In this document: in pieces, positions 41,079-51,489 of the stretch | Layout of the letters: every line of letters starts with the position of its first letter | Numbering within the stretch: position 1 is the first letter of the stretch | NCBI GenBank assembly: GCA_964611645.1 | Contig: CAZTAO010000018.1 | Span: 1 to 64,000, forward strand | DNA length: 64,000 bases | Origin: CAZTAO01 sp964611645 | GTDB taxonomy: Bacteria > Armatimonadota > UBA5829 | Reading direction: 5' to 3' | Program-made: the position numbers and the translations under genes | Notes under the pieces: model-generated | The model's input: only the letters and a program-made list of their open reading frames with translations | Database searches by the model: none | What the model was told of the DNA's origin: nothing

Positions 41079-42983
41079 CTAATACTTGCCTTTTTCGGGT
41101 GGAGGCTCCGGGCTTACTTCAGTTACATTCGGCGCGGATTCCGGGTCTATGGTTGTGGCCGTGGTTGTGGTAGTCTCGGAGTCCATGGTTGTTGTAGTGG
41201 TGTATGTTGTGTCAGACTCGCTGAGGTTCTTCTCCGTCTTGATGCTCTTGAGGAATGTGTCGAAGATTTTCACGTTCTCATCGAACTGCGACGGCAGCGC
41301 GGTGAATGTGAAAGTGATCCCGGTGTCGTCGCTCACACCCATAACGCACTTGAACTTCAGAGCGGTGCTGCCGTTGGGCGAGCCTGTGTACACTATCGAC
41401 TTGGCCTGCAAGTCGGCGAACTTCAGGTCCGACCTGGAGAGAACCTTGAAATCGGATATTGAGTGCGGCGCATTGGCCTCGCTCAATTTCACATAATCGG
41501 CCAATGACATATTGCCGACCACTTCAACTACAAGGTTGATGTTCGGCGCGAACCCGTCTTTGCTGGGTCCGACGATGGCGAACTGCGCCCCCGGGGTCGA
41601 GGCGTCTCCAAGCTTCCTGTATGTCCAGTCCTTGGGGCGGGAGAACGCCAACCCCTCGAAGTCCTCCGTAACCCAAACCACGGGCTTGGAGGGTGTGCTG
41701 GGCTTCACGGCAGCGGGCTTGACAGGCTTCGCGGGCGGCTTGGCCGGCTTTACGGCGGGTTTCACGACCTTCGCCACCAGCTTACCTTCGAGTGTGACCT
41801 GCTTGCCGCGCTGAGCCGTTACCTGGTAGACTGCGTCACTGTAGCCCTTCAGGCTCAAGCCAACTTCCACTTTCTTGCTCTTGGAGGCTCCCATGTCCAC
41901 TTCGACCACACACGGCGTCACCTGGCGCTCCACATCCCCATCGTCCTCATCAACATAGACCGTGGCTCCCGCAGGCTTGCTGGTCACTTTGATCTTGCCG
42001 GTTGTGGATATCTGCTCGACAGGGGTTGCGCCGGGGGTGTCTTCGGTTCGGGCCGGGGTTGTGGCCAGATTGCCGGAGCCGGAATCCTCGCCGGATTCAC
42101 CGATTGGCACAAACAGGAACTCCCCTTCGGTCTCTTTGTTGTATAGCTGCGGGGTCTGCTTGCCCTGGGTGAGGTTTCCCACGCCCTTCTGGACCTCCGC
42201 AAAAAGTTCCTGCGCGGTGAAGACCTTGCCGGGCTGGGCGGTGCGGGCGTTGAGCTTCTCTATGAGCTTATAGGTGAACGCGCCGTGCCCCCACTGGGAG
42301 TTCTCGAAAGATTTCTGCCCCTTGCCACCGGCGGTGATAACCTGCCTCGCGGGGGTCTTGGCCAATACCTCGACCGCCGCCTCGCTCACATCTTCAAGGG
42401 CGCGGCTCTGGGCGAGCATGCCGCTGTAGCAGACGTCGGCTAGTATAAGAACGTGCTTGGCCGGGCAAGGCTGGAGGTATTCCCACACCCTCGACATCGG
42501 CAGGCAGGTGCTCATAAAAGGCCCGGCGTTCTGGATGTCGGAAAGCTTGATCTTGGCGTCGTATGGGATAAGGAACCCCATCTCTCCGCCGGCGGCTGTT
42601 TTGACGGTCTGGCCGTGGCCGGAGAAGTAGATAAGTATGCGGTCCTCTTTCACAATGCGGTCGCTGTCGGCAAACTCCGACAGAGCGGCCTCGATGTTGG
42701 CTTTGGTGGCTTTGTCATCCGTAAGGGTCTTGATGTTCTCTTTCGGAAACCCATACGACCCCACCAGGAGCTTTTGCATAGCCTTGACATCGTTCACGGA
42801 GTAGGAGAGCCAGTTGGCCTTGGGGAGTTGGGGATACTCGTTGATCCCAATGAGCAGGGCGAAGGAGTTCTTGTATATGCTCCCCGGCTCCACTGCAAGA
42901 CATGCCCCGCTTGCGCAGACAACAAAAGCCACAGCGCACGCCAATACTACAACCCGATTGAACAATCGATACGAGCCGATCAT
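41079..42983 (-). CDS. Caspase-like (peptidase C14) secreted protein with PEGA domain
   Basis: A 634-residue protein. A signal peptide or lipobox lies at residues 1-30. The caspase-like p20 domain at about 36-260 holds both catalytic residues: His 123 in YFSGHGQT and Cys 185 in ADVCYSG. A PEGA beta-domain (KVTSKPAGATVYVDEDDGD) follows, then a Pro/Lys-rich linker (about 410-440) and a PsbP-like C domain. Bacterial caspase-like proteins cleave after basic or acidic residues, often in stress or differentiation. Start at the ATG 42983 with GGAGGG. It is fully intact. Confidence 0.85.
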   Translation of the reverse strand: MIGSYRLFNRVVVLACAVAFVVCASGACLAVEPGSIYKNSFALLIGINEYPQLPKANWLSYSVNDVKAMQKLLVGSYGFPKENIKTLTDDKATKANIEAALSEFADSDRIVKEDRILIYFSGHGQTVKTAAGGEMGFLIPYDAKIKLSDIQNAGPFMSTCLPMSRVWEYLQPCPAKHVLILADVCYSGMLAQSRALEDVSEAAVEVLAKTPARQVITAGGKGQKSFENSQWGHGAFTYKLIEKLNARTAQPGKVFTAQELFAEVQKGVGNLTQGKQTPQLYNKETEGEFLFVPIGESGEDSGSGNLATTPARTEDTPGATPVEQISTTGKIKVTSKPAGATVYVDEDDGDVERQVTPCVVEVDMGASKSKKVEVGLSLKGYSDAVYQVTAQRGKQVTLEGKLVAKVVKPAVKPAKPPAKPVKPAAVKPSTPSKPVVWVTEDFEGLAFSRPKDWTYRKLGDASTPGAQFAIVGPSKDGFAPNINLVVEVVGNMSLADYVKLSEANAPHSISDFKVLSRSDLKFADLQAKSIVYTGSPNGSTALKFKCVMGVSDDTGITFTFTALPSQFDENVKIFDTFLKSIKTEKNLSESDTTYTTTTTMDSETTTTTATTIDPESAPNVTEVSPEPPPEKGKY

Positions 42984-43143
42984 ACGTCCACCCTCCAATA
43001 AGGCGCTCAGCAAACCGGCAGCGCTCCACGATACCTTATAGTACACATGATAGCACATTACTGGCGGTGGGGGGTGCGGTGTGCGCTCCTAAACGCCCGA
43101 TCCACCCAGTTCTCGATCTACAGAGAGTGGTTGCCTCCAGACG

Positions 43144-45063
43144 TCAGTCCGGTAGCGCCAGGATGTGTCTCGTCATGGCCAGCCGGATATCCTGCATGTC
43201 TCGGATGTCGGTGATGATAAGCTGCTTGCTCGACTTCAGTTCGCTCACGAATGCCTCCGCCGGCTTCAGCGCAGGGTTGGATGGATCGGACTTGCGCCTG
43301 GCGTCGATTCGGTCGAGCAGGGTGGACAGGTAGCGCAGGTCGTCGTTGCCTTCCCGGAAGCACTCCCACATCAGTGTGGGCACGGGTTTGGTGAGAGTTG
43401 GGAATGTATAACCAAGCTTGTAGCTTGCCGTCCCGCCAAGGTCGAACATGTCCCAGGCATTCCAGCCGTGCCACTGGTAGGCAAAGTCCAGGCTGCCGTC
43501 GAAGCCAAAGCGCCACACTTCCAGCCCATATGACAGTCGGTAGGCGAGAGGGATGCAGTTCACCCACGGCTGCGGGCTGGCATATACATTAACCTTCTTG
43601 CCCGCAGCATGCCACCTTGCCAGCTCCGCGCTGTCCTCAAAGATCTTGGTAACGTTTGTCATATCGAGATGCCGGAGCAGTCGCCATGACGCATCTCTCC
43701 CGCTCCCGCCCAGCGCAGTCCAGGGCTTGCCCCCAAGTTCCTTGATGGCGCGGCAGCTCTCTATGACCTGCGGGAGCATGGCGGGGCTAGGCTCGTCCTG
43801 AGCCATCAGATAGATATCCTCATAGCCCTGCGATTTCAGGAATTCCATCCCCTGTTTGTCCACCGTGGCGCAGGTGATGTAGGTCTTGCCGTCCCCGAAC
43901 CCGGTCTCCTTCATCAGGCGCACGCCCTGCTCCGGCGGGCAGTACATAACCGCGCTGGTGACCCCGTGGGCCTTCATGTCCAGCAGGTCCTCTTTCATCT
44001 GCTCGTCGGTCTTCAGGAACGAGTGAACGAATTTGGTGCGCCCTTCGTGGTATGCCTTGTAGAGCATAGGCTCCCTGCGCTGCTCTACCTCATTCTTGAG
44101 CCGATCCATTGTGATGTAGCCCGCGCCGTAGTACATTCCGCAGCCCCACCTGGAGGGCGAGAGGCGGAAGGGCAGCACCTGGACCACCATCGGGAGTTCC
44201 ACAACCCCCTCCCCCGCTTTGACCCGGACCATCGATCGGTACGAGCCTGCCTGGGCCGTTTCCGGCACGTAGACAGTCAGCCACACCTGCCGCAGCTCAT
44301 TCTTGCGAATGTCGAACGGTTGGAGTGAAGCGGCATCGTCCACATCCATGGCAGAGTGCTTGAGGATGTTGTAGCCTGTCTCGTATTTGGTCTTGCCTAT
44401 GTGGGCGGTCTTGATGAGGTCGTCATCGTGGAGCAGGACAGTTGGCTGGTACAGGCAGCGGGCGAAACTTGCCGCCTTGGTGATAACCCCCTCGGGCGCC
44501 CACACAGCGTCCTGGAAGTCGGCGGGAAGATACAGCCATTTGACCACGCGCAGGTCGACCGATGCGGACGGGATGATGGCACCCCCGTCAGCCACCAGGT
44601 CCCCGACGGTCACGGTCACTTTCTCGGCATCCGCCAGAGGCCAGATGCATAAGCTTGCGGGCTCATACTCGCCCGGAGCGGCGAAGACCCTTATATCTGC
44701 GTATTTCCTTTCGACCCTGGGGAAATCCTGCGGGAAGAGGTAGGCATACCCGCGGGCGGGGGAGGGGCCGTTGCCCCAGGCGAGGGTTCCACCTTCCTTC
44801 AGCGCAGCCCAGCCCTCATCGGTGAACTTCTTGCTCGGCTTGGCCCACGTAACCTTGGACAAGTCCCGGAAATCCTTACGCAGACCAGGCCCGACGTCCA
44901 CCGGCTCGACCCCGAAAACTATCATCTTCTCGGACTTGGGAAGCTGCCTGTCGGCCATGCGGGGCGAGCGTGTCGGAAGGGCATCGCCAACCGGGGCCGC
45001 CTGCGCCGGGGTGATCTGGACCAGCATAAGGCCCAGAAGAGCCAGGAGTACATTACGCGCCAT
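43144..45063 (-). CDS. Secreted glycosidase-like protein (DUF4091 type)
   Basis: A 639-residue protein with a signal peptide (MARNVLLALLGLMLV...AQA). The middle has a beta-sandwich (EYEPASLCIWPLADAEKVTVTV). The C-terminal half is a TIM-barrel-like domain with LMAQDEPSP and YQWHGWNAWDMFD, ending in WECFREGNDDLRYLSTL, which matches DUF4091-type glycoside hydrolase domains. The substrate is unknown. The start at the ATG 45063 is taken; 45075 is possible. Stand-alone gene. Confidence 0.72.
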   Translation of the reverse strand: MARNVLLALLGLMLVQITPAQAAPVGDALPTRSPRMADRQLPKSEKMIVFGVEPVDVGPGLRKDFRDLSKVTWAKPSKKFTDEGWAALKEGGTLAWGNGPSPARGYAYLFPQDFPRVERKYADIRVFAAPGEYEPASLCIWPLADAEKVTVTVGDLVADGGAIIPSASVDLRVVKWLYLPADFQDAVWAPEGVITKAASFARCLYQPTVLLHDDDLIKTAHIGKTKYETGYNILKHSAMDVDDAASLQPFDIRKNELRQVWLTVYVPETAQAGSYRSMVRVKAGEGVVELPMVVQVLPFRLSPSRWGCGMYYGAGYITMDRLKNEVEQRREPMLYKAYHEGRTKFVHSFLKTDEQMKEDLLDMKAHGVTSAVMYCPPEQGVRLMKETGFGDGKTYITCATVDKQGMEFLKSQGYEDIYLMAQDEPSPAMLPQVIESCRAIKELGGKPWTALGGSGRDASWRLLRHLDMTNVTKIFEDSAELARWHAAGKKVNVYASPQPWVNCIPLAYRLSYGLEVWRFGFDGSLDFAYQWHGWNAWDMFDLGGTASYKLGYTFPTLTKPVPTLMWECFREGNDDLRYLSTLLDRIDARRKSDPSNPALKPAEAFVSELKSSKQLIITDIRDMQDIRLAMTRHILALPD

Positions 45064-45232
45064 GTAACCGTCCATTTCCGTGGCCCGCCATCGCCAGGCA
45101 AACCGTCCCACCGGCCGGAAGCCACTGTACCTGCCGAAAGTCTAGCACGGAGGTTCTGTTGCCGTCAACGGTGGGGGTAGCTGAGTCCGAACGTCGGACA
45201 TACTCGCCTAGCGGCTATCTAGCAAACGCTGG

Positions 45233-46129
45233 TCAAGAGAGGTTGGAGAGAGCGGAGTTGATCAGCGCGCAGGCAGTTCCCGGCTTCTTCATCCCAACAA
45301 GAAAGGTCTTGCCCTCGGTTGTATCTATCTTGAGCATCGGTGCCGTGCTGTCGCCGAATATCTCCATCCCATCATAAGTGCGACCCCAGCCTCGGTGACC
45401 TCTGAATGACTCCGTGAGGGGATGCGGGTCGGCAACGGCGCAGGATCGCACCTGCGTTATCGGGATCATCAGCCGAAACGGCCCAAACCTGGCCGCTATC
45501 TTCTCTCGGCTTATCACTATTTCCTTCCACCCGACTATGCTACCGTACGCCGCCCCGATGAATGCTGGAATCACGCCCATCCAGCTACCCAGGAACGCAA
45601 CCGCAAAGACGGCTGCGGTAAGGAGCGCCAAAAGCAGTTCCAGCGGTATTGAAAAGCGCGCGCCTTCTCGATAGTAGAACTTCTCCCCTGGTTCAATCTC
45701 CACTGTCTCAGAATCGGCCGTACGCTGCAGTACGTAGAATGGGCGCCGCGCCTCAATTGCCGATTGGACTCCGACCGTGAGTAGGGTGAGTTCAAGCCAG
45801 AACAGCCCAAACATCTTGCTGCACACAAACCATCCGAATACTCCCAGTCCCACCACTGTGAGGACAGCCCAGAAATTGAACCGCTTCTCCCGCTCGCTCC
45901 AAGACCACTGCCGGTTAATCTGCCAACCAACAATGCATAGAAGGAAACCGAACAGAACCCGTCCGACGTAGCGGAGCATCCAGGAGACATCCGGAGTGAG
46001 GCCAGGAAGAGGGGTGGCGTGACCCGACATCTCCTGCCAATGCATCATTGGGACAATGGCGGTCGTGACAACCATCAGAAACGGCAAGATCTCCAGCCTC
46101 CACGGATGCTGTTTCAAAGCTTCTCTCAT
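45233..46129 (-). CDS. Membrane protein partner of the GntR regulator
   Basis: A 298-residue protein with five to six transmembrane helices (about 13-30, 51-71, 86-103, 109-125, 162-198) and a C-terminal PH-like beta domain (about 203-298). Its start codon overlaps the stop of the GntR gene (TGATG), so the two are translated together. In several Firmicutes, YtrA-type regulators sit before transporter or membrane genes; this may be the regulated product. No transport motif is visible. Confidence 0.72.
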   Translation of the reverse strand: MREALKQHPWRLEILPFLMVVTTAIVPMMHWQEMSGHATPLPGLTPDVSWMLRYVGRVLFGFLLCIVGWQINRQWSWSEREKRFNFWAVLTVVGLGVFGWFVCSKMFGLFWLELTLLTVGVQSAIEARRPFYVLQRTADSETVEIEPGEKFYYREGARFSIPLELLLALLTAAVFAVAFLGSWMGVIPAFIGAAYGSIVGWKEIVISREKIAARFGPFRLMIPITQVRSCAVADPHPLTESFRGHRGWGRTYDGMEIFGDSTAPMLKIDTTEGKTFLVGMKKPGTACALINSALSNLS

Positions 46130-46509
46130 CAGTTCTGCTCCCTTGGCTTCTGCCCCAATAGCTCGATCAGATACTCCGTGGTGAAGCCTAGATGATAAGC
46201 ATCAACCCGCAGTTTCTCGGTCATTTCGCGGATGATGCGTTTGCGGTCATTGTCGCGGAGGCGGTCGCCGCGCTCCGCGATAATTGTCGCGCCTTGGCCA
46301 ACCCTCATTCTTAGAACTCCCTGCGACTCCATCTCGCGATATGCCTTGTAGACCGTGTTGACGTTGATCTCCAGATCGTGCGCGAGGTCCCGGACAGAGG
46401 GTAGGCGGTCGCCCTTGGTGAGCGTTCCTTCGGCGACCTGCGCCTTTACCTGGTCGACTATCTGTTGGTAGAGAGGAGAATCCGCTTCGTCTCTGAGCCT
46501 GAGCAACAT
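46129..46509 (-). CDS. GntR family (YtrA-type) transcriptional regulator
   Basis: A 126-residue repressor with a winged helix-turn-helix at residues 10-75 (PLYQQIVDQVKAQVAEGTLTKG, RLPSVRDLAHDLEINVNTVYKAYREME). The short C terminus is typical of the YtrA subfamily. It likely represses its own operon through the dyad at 46530-46552. Complete; ATG at 46509. Confidence 0.88.
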   Translation of the reverse strand: MLLRLRDEADSPLYQQIVDQVKAQVAEGTLTKGDRLPSVRDLAHDLEINVNTVYKAYREMESQGVLRMRVGQGATIIAERGDRLRDNDRKRIIREMTEKLRVDAYHLGFTTEYLIELLGQKPREQN

Positions 46510-46529
46510 GACCGTCTCTCCGCGTACAA

Positions 46530-46552
46530 TTGTTATACTACATATACAACAA
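46530..46552. promoter_or_regulatory. GntR operator dyad
   Basis: TTGTTATA (46530-46537) and TATACAACAA (46543-46552) are near-complementary halves. The site overlaps the -10 of the promoter below, as expected for autoregulation. Confidence 0.55.
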
Positions 46553-46570
46553 TAGTGGGCAGGATGTCAA
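46541..46570 (-). promoter_or_regulatory. Promoter of the GntR operon
   Basis: TTGACA (46570-46565) and TATATG (46546-46541) with an 18-base spacer. The start would lie near 46535, about 25 bases from the ATG. Confidence 0.6.
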
Positions 46571-46632
46571 GAGTTGGAATGTGTTATTCTGGGGTTTGAG
46601 CGGAGCGGAAGACGCAAACCCTACTTCTTCGC

Positions 46633-46830
46633 CTATCTCAGTATACCCGCGCTCTGCATAACCCCCCAGCACTTCTTGCAGGTCACTTCGTCCGGGTTGT
46701 CTGATGCGATGCCTTCGACCTCGCCTCGGTGCGCGGCTTCTCGGTCACGGGGGTTGCACGCGACCATCCCATCCTCGTTGAAGAAGTGGATGTCCTGGGT
46801 TCTGCGGTTGTTTCTGTGGGTTGGTTTCAT
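46633..46830 (-). CDS. Small hypothetical protein with Cys pair
   Basis: A 65-residue protein with a C-terminal VTCKKC motif that could bind zinc and a conserved-looking block, HFFNEDGMVACNPRDREAAHRGE. Basic N terminus. I know no name for it. The ribosome site is AGGCAACCCG just before the ATG. The dense charged composition suggests a true gene rather than a chance frame. Confidence 0.55.
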   Translation of the reverse strand: MKPTHRNNRRTQDIHFFNEDGMVACNPRDREAAHRGEVEGIASDNPDEVTCKKCWGVMQSAGILR

Positions 46831-46889
46831 CGGGTTGCCTATATGAAAGCAAGCGAGAAGCCGCGAGGTATGCGGTAGACTCTACGTTG

Positions 46890-46932
46890 CGCCCTCACCC
46901 TAGCCCTCTCCCCCAGGAGAGGGAATTTGAGC
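46890..46932. repeat. CTCACCCTAGCCCTCTCCCCC hairpin repeat
   Basis: CCCTCTCCCCCAGGAGAGGG hairpin followed by AATTT, immediately after the lon stop. It could also serve as its terminator. Confidence 0.65.
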
Positions 46933-46965
46933 GGATTCACGCGTCTCAGCGTTTCATTCGACAGC

Positions 46966-49368
46966 TTACCCCTTCGCCGCTCTCAGGGCCAACTCCAGGG
47001 CTTCGTCGGCGTGGTCTATAAGGTGGAATGTCATCTCTTTGCGGACGTCTTCCGGGATGTCCTGCAGGTCACTTTCGTTGCGTTTGGGAAGCATGATAGT
47101 GCGGATGCCTGCTCTGTGAGCGGCCAGCATCTTCTCTTTGATCCCGCCGACCGGCAGTATGCGGCCTGTGAGGGTTATCTCGCCGGTCATAGCTATGTCG
47201 CTTCTTACCGGCCTACCCGTAAGCGCCGAGGCCAGGGAGACCGCTATGGTCACTCCCGCGCTTGGGCCGTCTTTGGGGACACCGCCCTCAGGAACGTGGA
47301 CGTGGACGTCTGAATGGTCGTAGAAATCCGGGTCGAGGCCCAGCATCTCGGAGCGAGACCGCAGATAGGTAAGAGCGGCCTGGCCGGACTCTTTCATAAC
47401 ATCGCCAAGCTGGCCGGTCATATTCAGGCGGCCCTTGTCGGTCTTCATCACCATTGACTCAACTGAGATGATGTCCCCGCCGAACTCGGTGTAAGCCAGA
47501 CCTGTCGATATCGCGACCTGGTCCTTTTCCTCGGCTACCCCGTAGTGGAACTTCTTCTGGCCCAGGTATGTGATCACGTCCTTGTCGGTCAATGACACAT
47601 GCACGTCCTTGCCCCGCGCGACCTCTGTAGCAACCTTCCGGCACACCGAAGCTATCTCCCGCTCCAGGTTCCGGACGCCCGCTTCCCGCGTGTACTCCCG
47701 AATGATGTTGCGCAGGCCGGAGTCGTTGAACTTGAGTATCTTGGAGTTGAGGCCGTGCTCCTTGAGCTGCTTGGGAACCAGGTGCCGCTTGGCGATCTGG
47801 AGCTTTTCGTGCTCGATGTAGCCGGGGTAAGTGATGACCTCCATCCGGTCGCGCAGAGCGTGCGGGATGGTGTCGAGCACGTTAGCAGTTGTGATGAACA
47901 TAACGTTGCTCAGGTCGAACGGCGCTTCCAGATAGTGGTCGCTGAACGCCTTGTTCTGCTCCGGGTCCAGAGCCTCCAGCAGGGCCGAAGACGGGTCGCC
48001 GCGGAAGTCCGCGCCGAGCTTGTCTATCTCATCGAGCATGAACACAGGGTTCCGCACACCGGCGCTCTTTATCCCCTGGACTATCCGCCCGGGCAATGAA
48101 CCTATGTATGTGCGGCGGTGGCCGCGAATCTCAGCTTCGTCACGGATCCCGCCCAGCGATATCCGGTGGAACTTCCTGCCCATGCACTTTGCAATCGACA
48201 TCCCGATGCTGGTCTTGCCGACCCCTGGAGGCCCTACAAAGCACAGTATCGGCCCGCGGCTCTCGGGGCAAAGCTTGCGGACAGCTAGAAACTCCACAAT
48301 CCGCTCTTTCACTTTGTCCAGACCATAGTGGTCCGTGTCCAGGACTTTGCGCGCTTCGTCGATGTCTATGGTGTCGTCTGTCAGCCTGTTCCACGGCATC
48401 GAGACCAGCCAGTCAAGGTATGTGCGGATAACCGACCCTTCCGGGGACGCGAACGGCATCTTGGTGAGGCGGTCCAGCTCCTTGTAAGCCTTCTCCTGCA
48501 CATCCTCGGACATCCCACACTCGGCTATCTTCCTGCGATACTCGCCCTCTTCGCTCTCCTCTTCGACCGCCCCAAGCTCTTCCTGGATAGCCCTCAACTG
48601 CTCCCGCAGGATATACTCGCGCTGGTTGTCGCCCATCTCGCGCTCGACCCTGCCGCGGATCTCCCGCTGGACATCGATGACCTCGATCTCCTTAAGCAGA
48701 GCAGTATGCAGCTTGCCGAGTCTCTCTTCGACATTCACGGTCTCCAGCAGGTCCTGCTTGATCTCCAGCTTGCCGGGGACATGGGGGGAAACGGCGTCGG
48801 CAACCTTGCCGGGTTCATCTATGGAAGAGACGTTGATGAGCACTTCCGGCGGGATCATCCTGCCACCGCTACCCATCTGAGACTGCACCATCTGCTCGAA
48901 GTCATTCATCACGCTGCGCTTCAGGGCCTCGGCCTTGATGGTGGCGGTGTGATACTCGACGAGAGGCTGAACGTGCGCGCTCAGGAACGGCTCAAGCTGC
49001 TTGAAGCGGACTACCTTGGCCCGATCCAGCGCCTCGAGGGTCAGGCGGACTGTGCCATCCGGGATGTGAAGCTGCTGGATGATCTCGGCAATTACGCCGA
49101 CATCGTAGAGGTCGTTCGGCTCAGGGTCTTCCACATCCGGGTCGCGCTGAGCCAGCAGAAGCACAAGGCGGTTCTTGTCCATCGCGGTGTCCATGGCGCG
49201 GACGGTCTTTTCCCTGCCCAGAAAGAGCGGGAAGACCATGCCCGGGTAATAGACCATGTCCCTGATAGGCATAACCGGCAGCGCTCTCGAACGGGAGCCC
49301 TGGCCCGGACGTCTTCTGACGGGAGTGGGGGGAAGCTCGTATGGGTCGAAACCCTCGTCGAATTCCAT
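46966..49368 (-). CDS. lon: ATP-dependent protease Lon
   Basis: An 800-residue Lon protease that unfolds and degrades damaged and regulatory proteins. The N-terminal substrate domain (about 30-230) opens with ALPVMPIRDMVYYPGMVFPL. The AAA+ ATPase has Walker A GPPGVGKTSIG and Walker B PVFMLDEIDKLG. The C-terminal serine-lysine protease has PKDGPSAGVTIA, with the downstream lysine in GGIKEKMLAAHR. Typical length. It starts one base after the clpX stop and is the last gene of the cluster. Confidence 0.97.
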   Translation of the reverse strand: MEFDEGFDPYELPPTPVRRRPGQGSRSRALPVMPIRDMVYYPGMVFPLFLGREKTVRAMDTAMDKNRLVLLLAQRDPDVEDPEPNDLYDVGVIAEIIQQLHIPDGTVRLTLEALDRAKVVRFKQLEPFLSAHVQPLVEYHTATIKAEALKRSVMNDFEQMVQSQMGSGGRMIPPEVLINVSSIDEPGKVADAVSPHVPGKLEIKQDLLETVNVEERLGKLHTALLKEIEVIDVQREIRGRVEREMGDNQREYILREQLRAIQEELGAVEEESEEGEYRRKIAECGMSEDVQEKAYKELDRLTKMPFASPEGSVIRTYLDWLVSMPWNRLTDDTIDIDEARKVLDTDHYGLDKVKERIVEFLAVRKLCPESRGPILCFVGPPGVGKTSIGMSIAKCMGRKFHRISLGGIRDEAEIRGHRRTYIGSLPGRIVQGIKSAGVRNPVFMLDEIDKLGADFRGDPSSALLEALDPEQNKAFSDHYLEAPFDLSNVMFITTANVLDTIPHALRDRMEVITYPGYIEHEKLQIAKRHLVPKQLKEHGLNSKILKFNDSGLRNIIREYTREAGVRNLEREIASVCRKVATEVARGKDVHVSLTDKDVITYLGQKKFHYGVAEEKDQVAISTGLAYTEFGGDIISVESMVMKTDKGRLNMTGQLGDVMKESGQAALTYLRSRSEMLGLDPDFYDHSDVHVHVPEGGVPKDGPSAGVTIAVSLASALTGRPVRSDIAMTGEITLTGRILPVGGIKEKMLAAHRAGIRTIMLPKRNESDLQDIPEDVRKEMTFHLIDHADEALELALRAAKG

Positions 49369-49369
49369 G

Positions 49370-50641
<1,272 letters not shown>

Positions 50642-50698
50642 CCCTTACGCCGGCGCAGCCGGAACAAAATCAATCACGAAAACACGAAACGTGTAGAT

Positions 50699-50783
50699 TG
50701 TCATTCCGAGCTTGCGAGGAATCTGCTTTTCGTAACATCCGAGACCAACAGCAGATTCCTCGTCGTTCCTCCTCGGAATGACA
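50699..50783. repeat. Complete ATTCCGAGC...GGAATGAC palindrome
   Basis: Arms TCATTCCGAGCTTGCGAGGA and TCCTCCTCGGAATGACA around CTTTTCGTAACATCC. Nearly the same as 26890-26972. It sits between clpP and clpX and could alter read-through in this operon. Confidence 0.8.
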
Positions 50784-50820
50784 GAGACAGGCGTGTTTTC
50801 GTGATGGGAACTCTTTGCGA

Positions 50821-51411
50821 CTACAGTTCGCCCTGCGATGTTAGAATCTTGTCTACTATGCCGTATTCGGTCGCTTCTTCGGGAGAGAGGTAGAAGTCTC
50901 GGTCAACGTCCTTCTCTACCTTCTCGCGCGGCTGGCCGGTATGCTTGGCCAACAGGTCGCACAGCAGCGACTTATACCTCAGCACTTCCTTGGCCACGAT
51001 GTCGATGTCGGAGGGAGTGCCGTGGAATCCCGCGCTGCCCTGGTGGATCATGATGCGAGCGTTGGGGAGCGCGAGCCGCTTGCCCTTGGCTCCGCCTGCC
51101 AGCAGCACTGCCGCCATGCTCATCGCATGGCCCACGCACAGGGTCGCCACCTCCGGCTTGATCACCTGCATCGTATCGTAGATAGCCAGGCCGGCGATCA
51201 CCGACCCGCCCGGGCTGTTGATGTAAAGCTCGATGTCCCTGTCCGGGTCTTCCTTCTGCAGGAAGAGCATCTGCGCGACAATGAGGTTTGCCACGTCGTC
51301 ATCTATTGGAGTGCCGATGAAGATGATCCTGTCTTTCAGCAATCGGGAGTAGATATCATAAGCCCGCTCTCCGCGTGCTGTCTGCTCCACAACCATAGGT
51401 ATCAGACCCAT
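50821..51411 (-). CDS. clpP: ATP-dependent Clp protease proteolytic subunit ClpP
   Basis: A 196-residue serine protease of the ClpP tetradecamer. Catalytic triad: Ser 98 in GHAMSMAAV, His 123 in IHQGSAGFHG, Asp 172 in DVDRDFYLSPEEA. The fold is canonical and the length normal. It works with ClpX, encoded downstream, and trigger factor, encoded upstream. ATG at 51411. Confidence 0.97.
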   Translation of the reverse strand: MGLIPMVVEQTARGERAYDIYSRLLKDRIIFIGTPIDDDVANLIVAQMLFLQKEDPDRDIELYINSPGGSVIAGLAIYDTMQVIKPEVATLCVGHAMSMAAVLLAGGAKGKRLALPNARIMIHQGSAGFHGTPSDIDIVAKEVLRYKSLLCDLLAKHTGQPREKVEKDVDRDFYLSPEEATEYGIVDKILTSQGEL

Positions 51412-51444
51412 AACAATGCTCCTTTACGCTACGCCGGTCGTCAG

Positions 51445-51487
51445 CCTTCCCCCTCTCCCCTTGCGGGAGAGGGCTGGGGTGAGGGGT
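51445..51487. repeat. CTCTCCCC...GGGAGAGGGCTGGGGTGAG repeat
   Basis: CCCTCTCCCCTTGCGGGAGAGGG hairpin between tig and clpP, with the GGCTGGGGTGAGGGG tail of the family. Confidence 0.7.
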
Positions 51488-51489
51488 CA

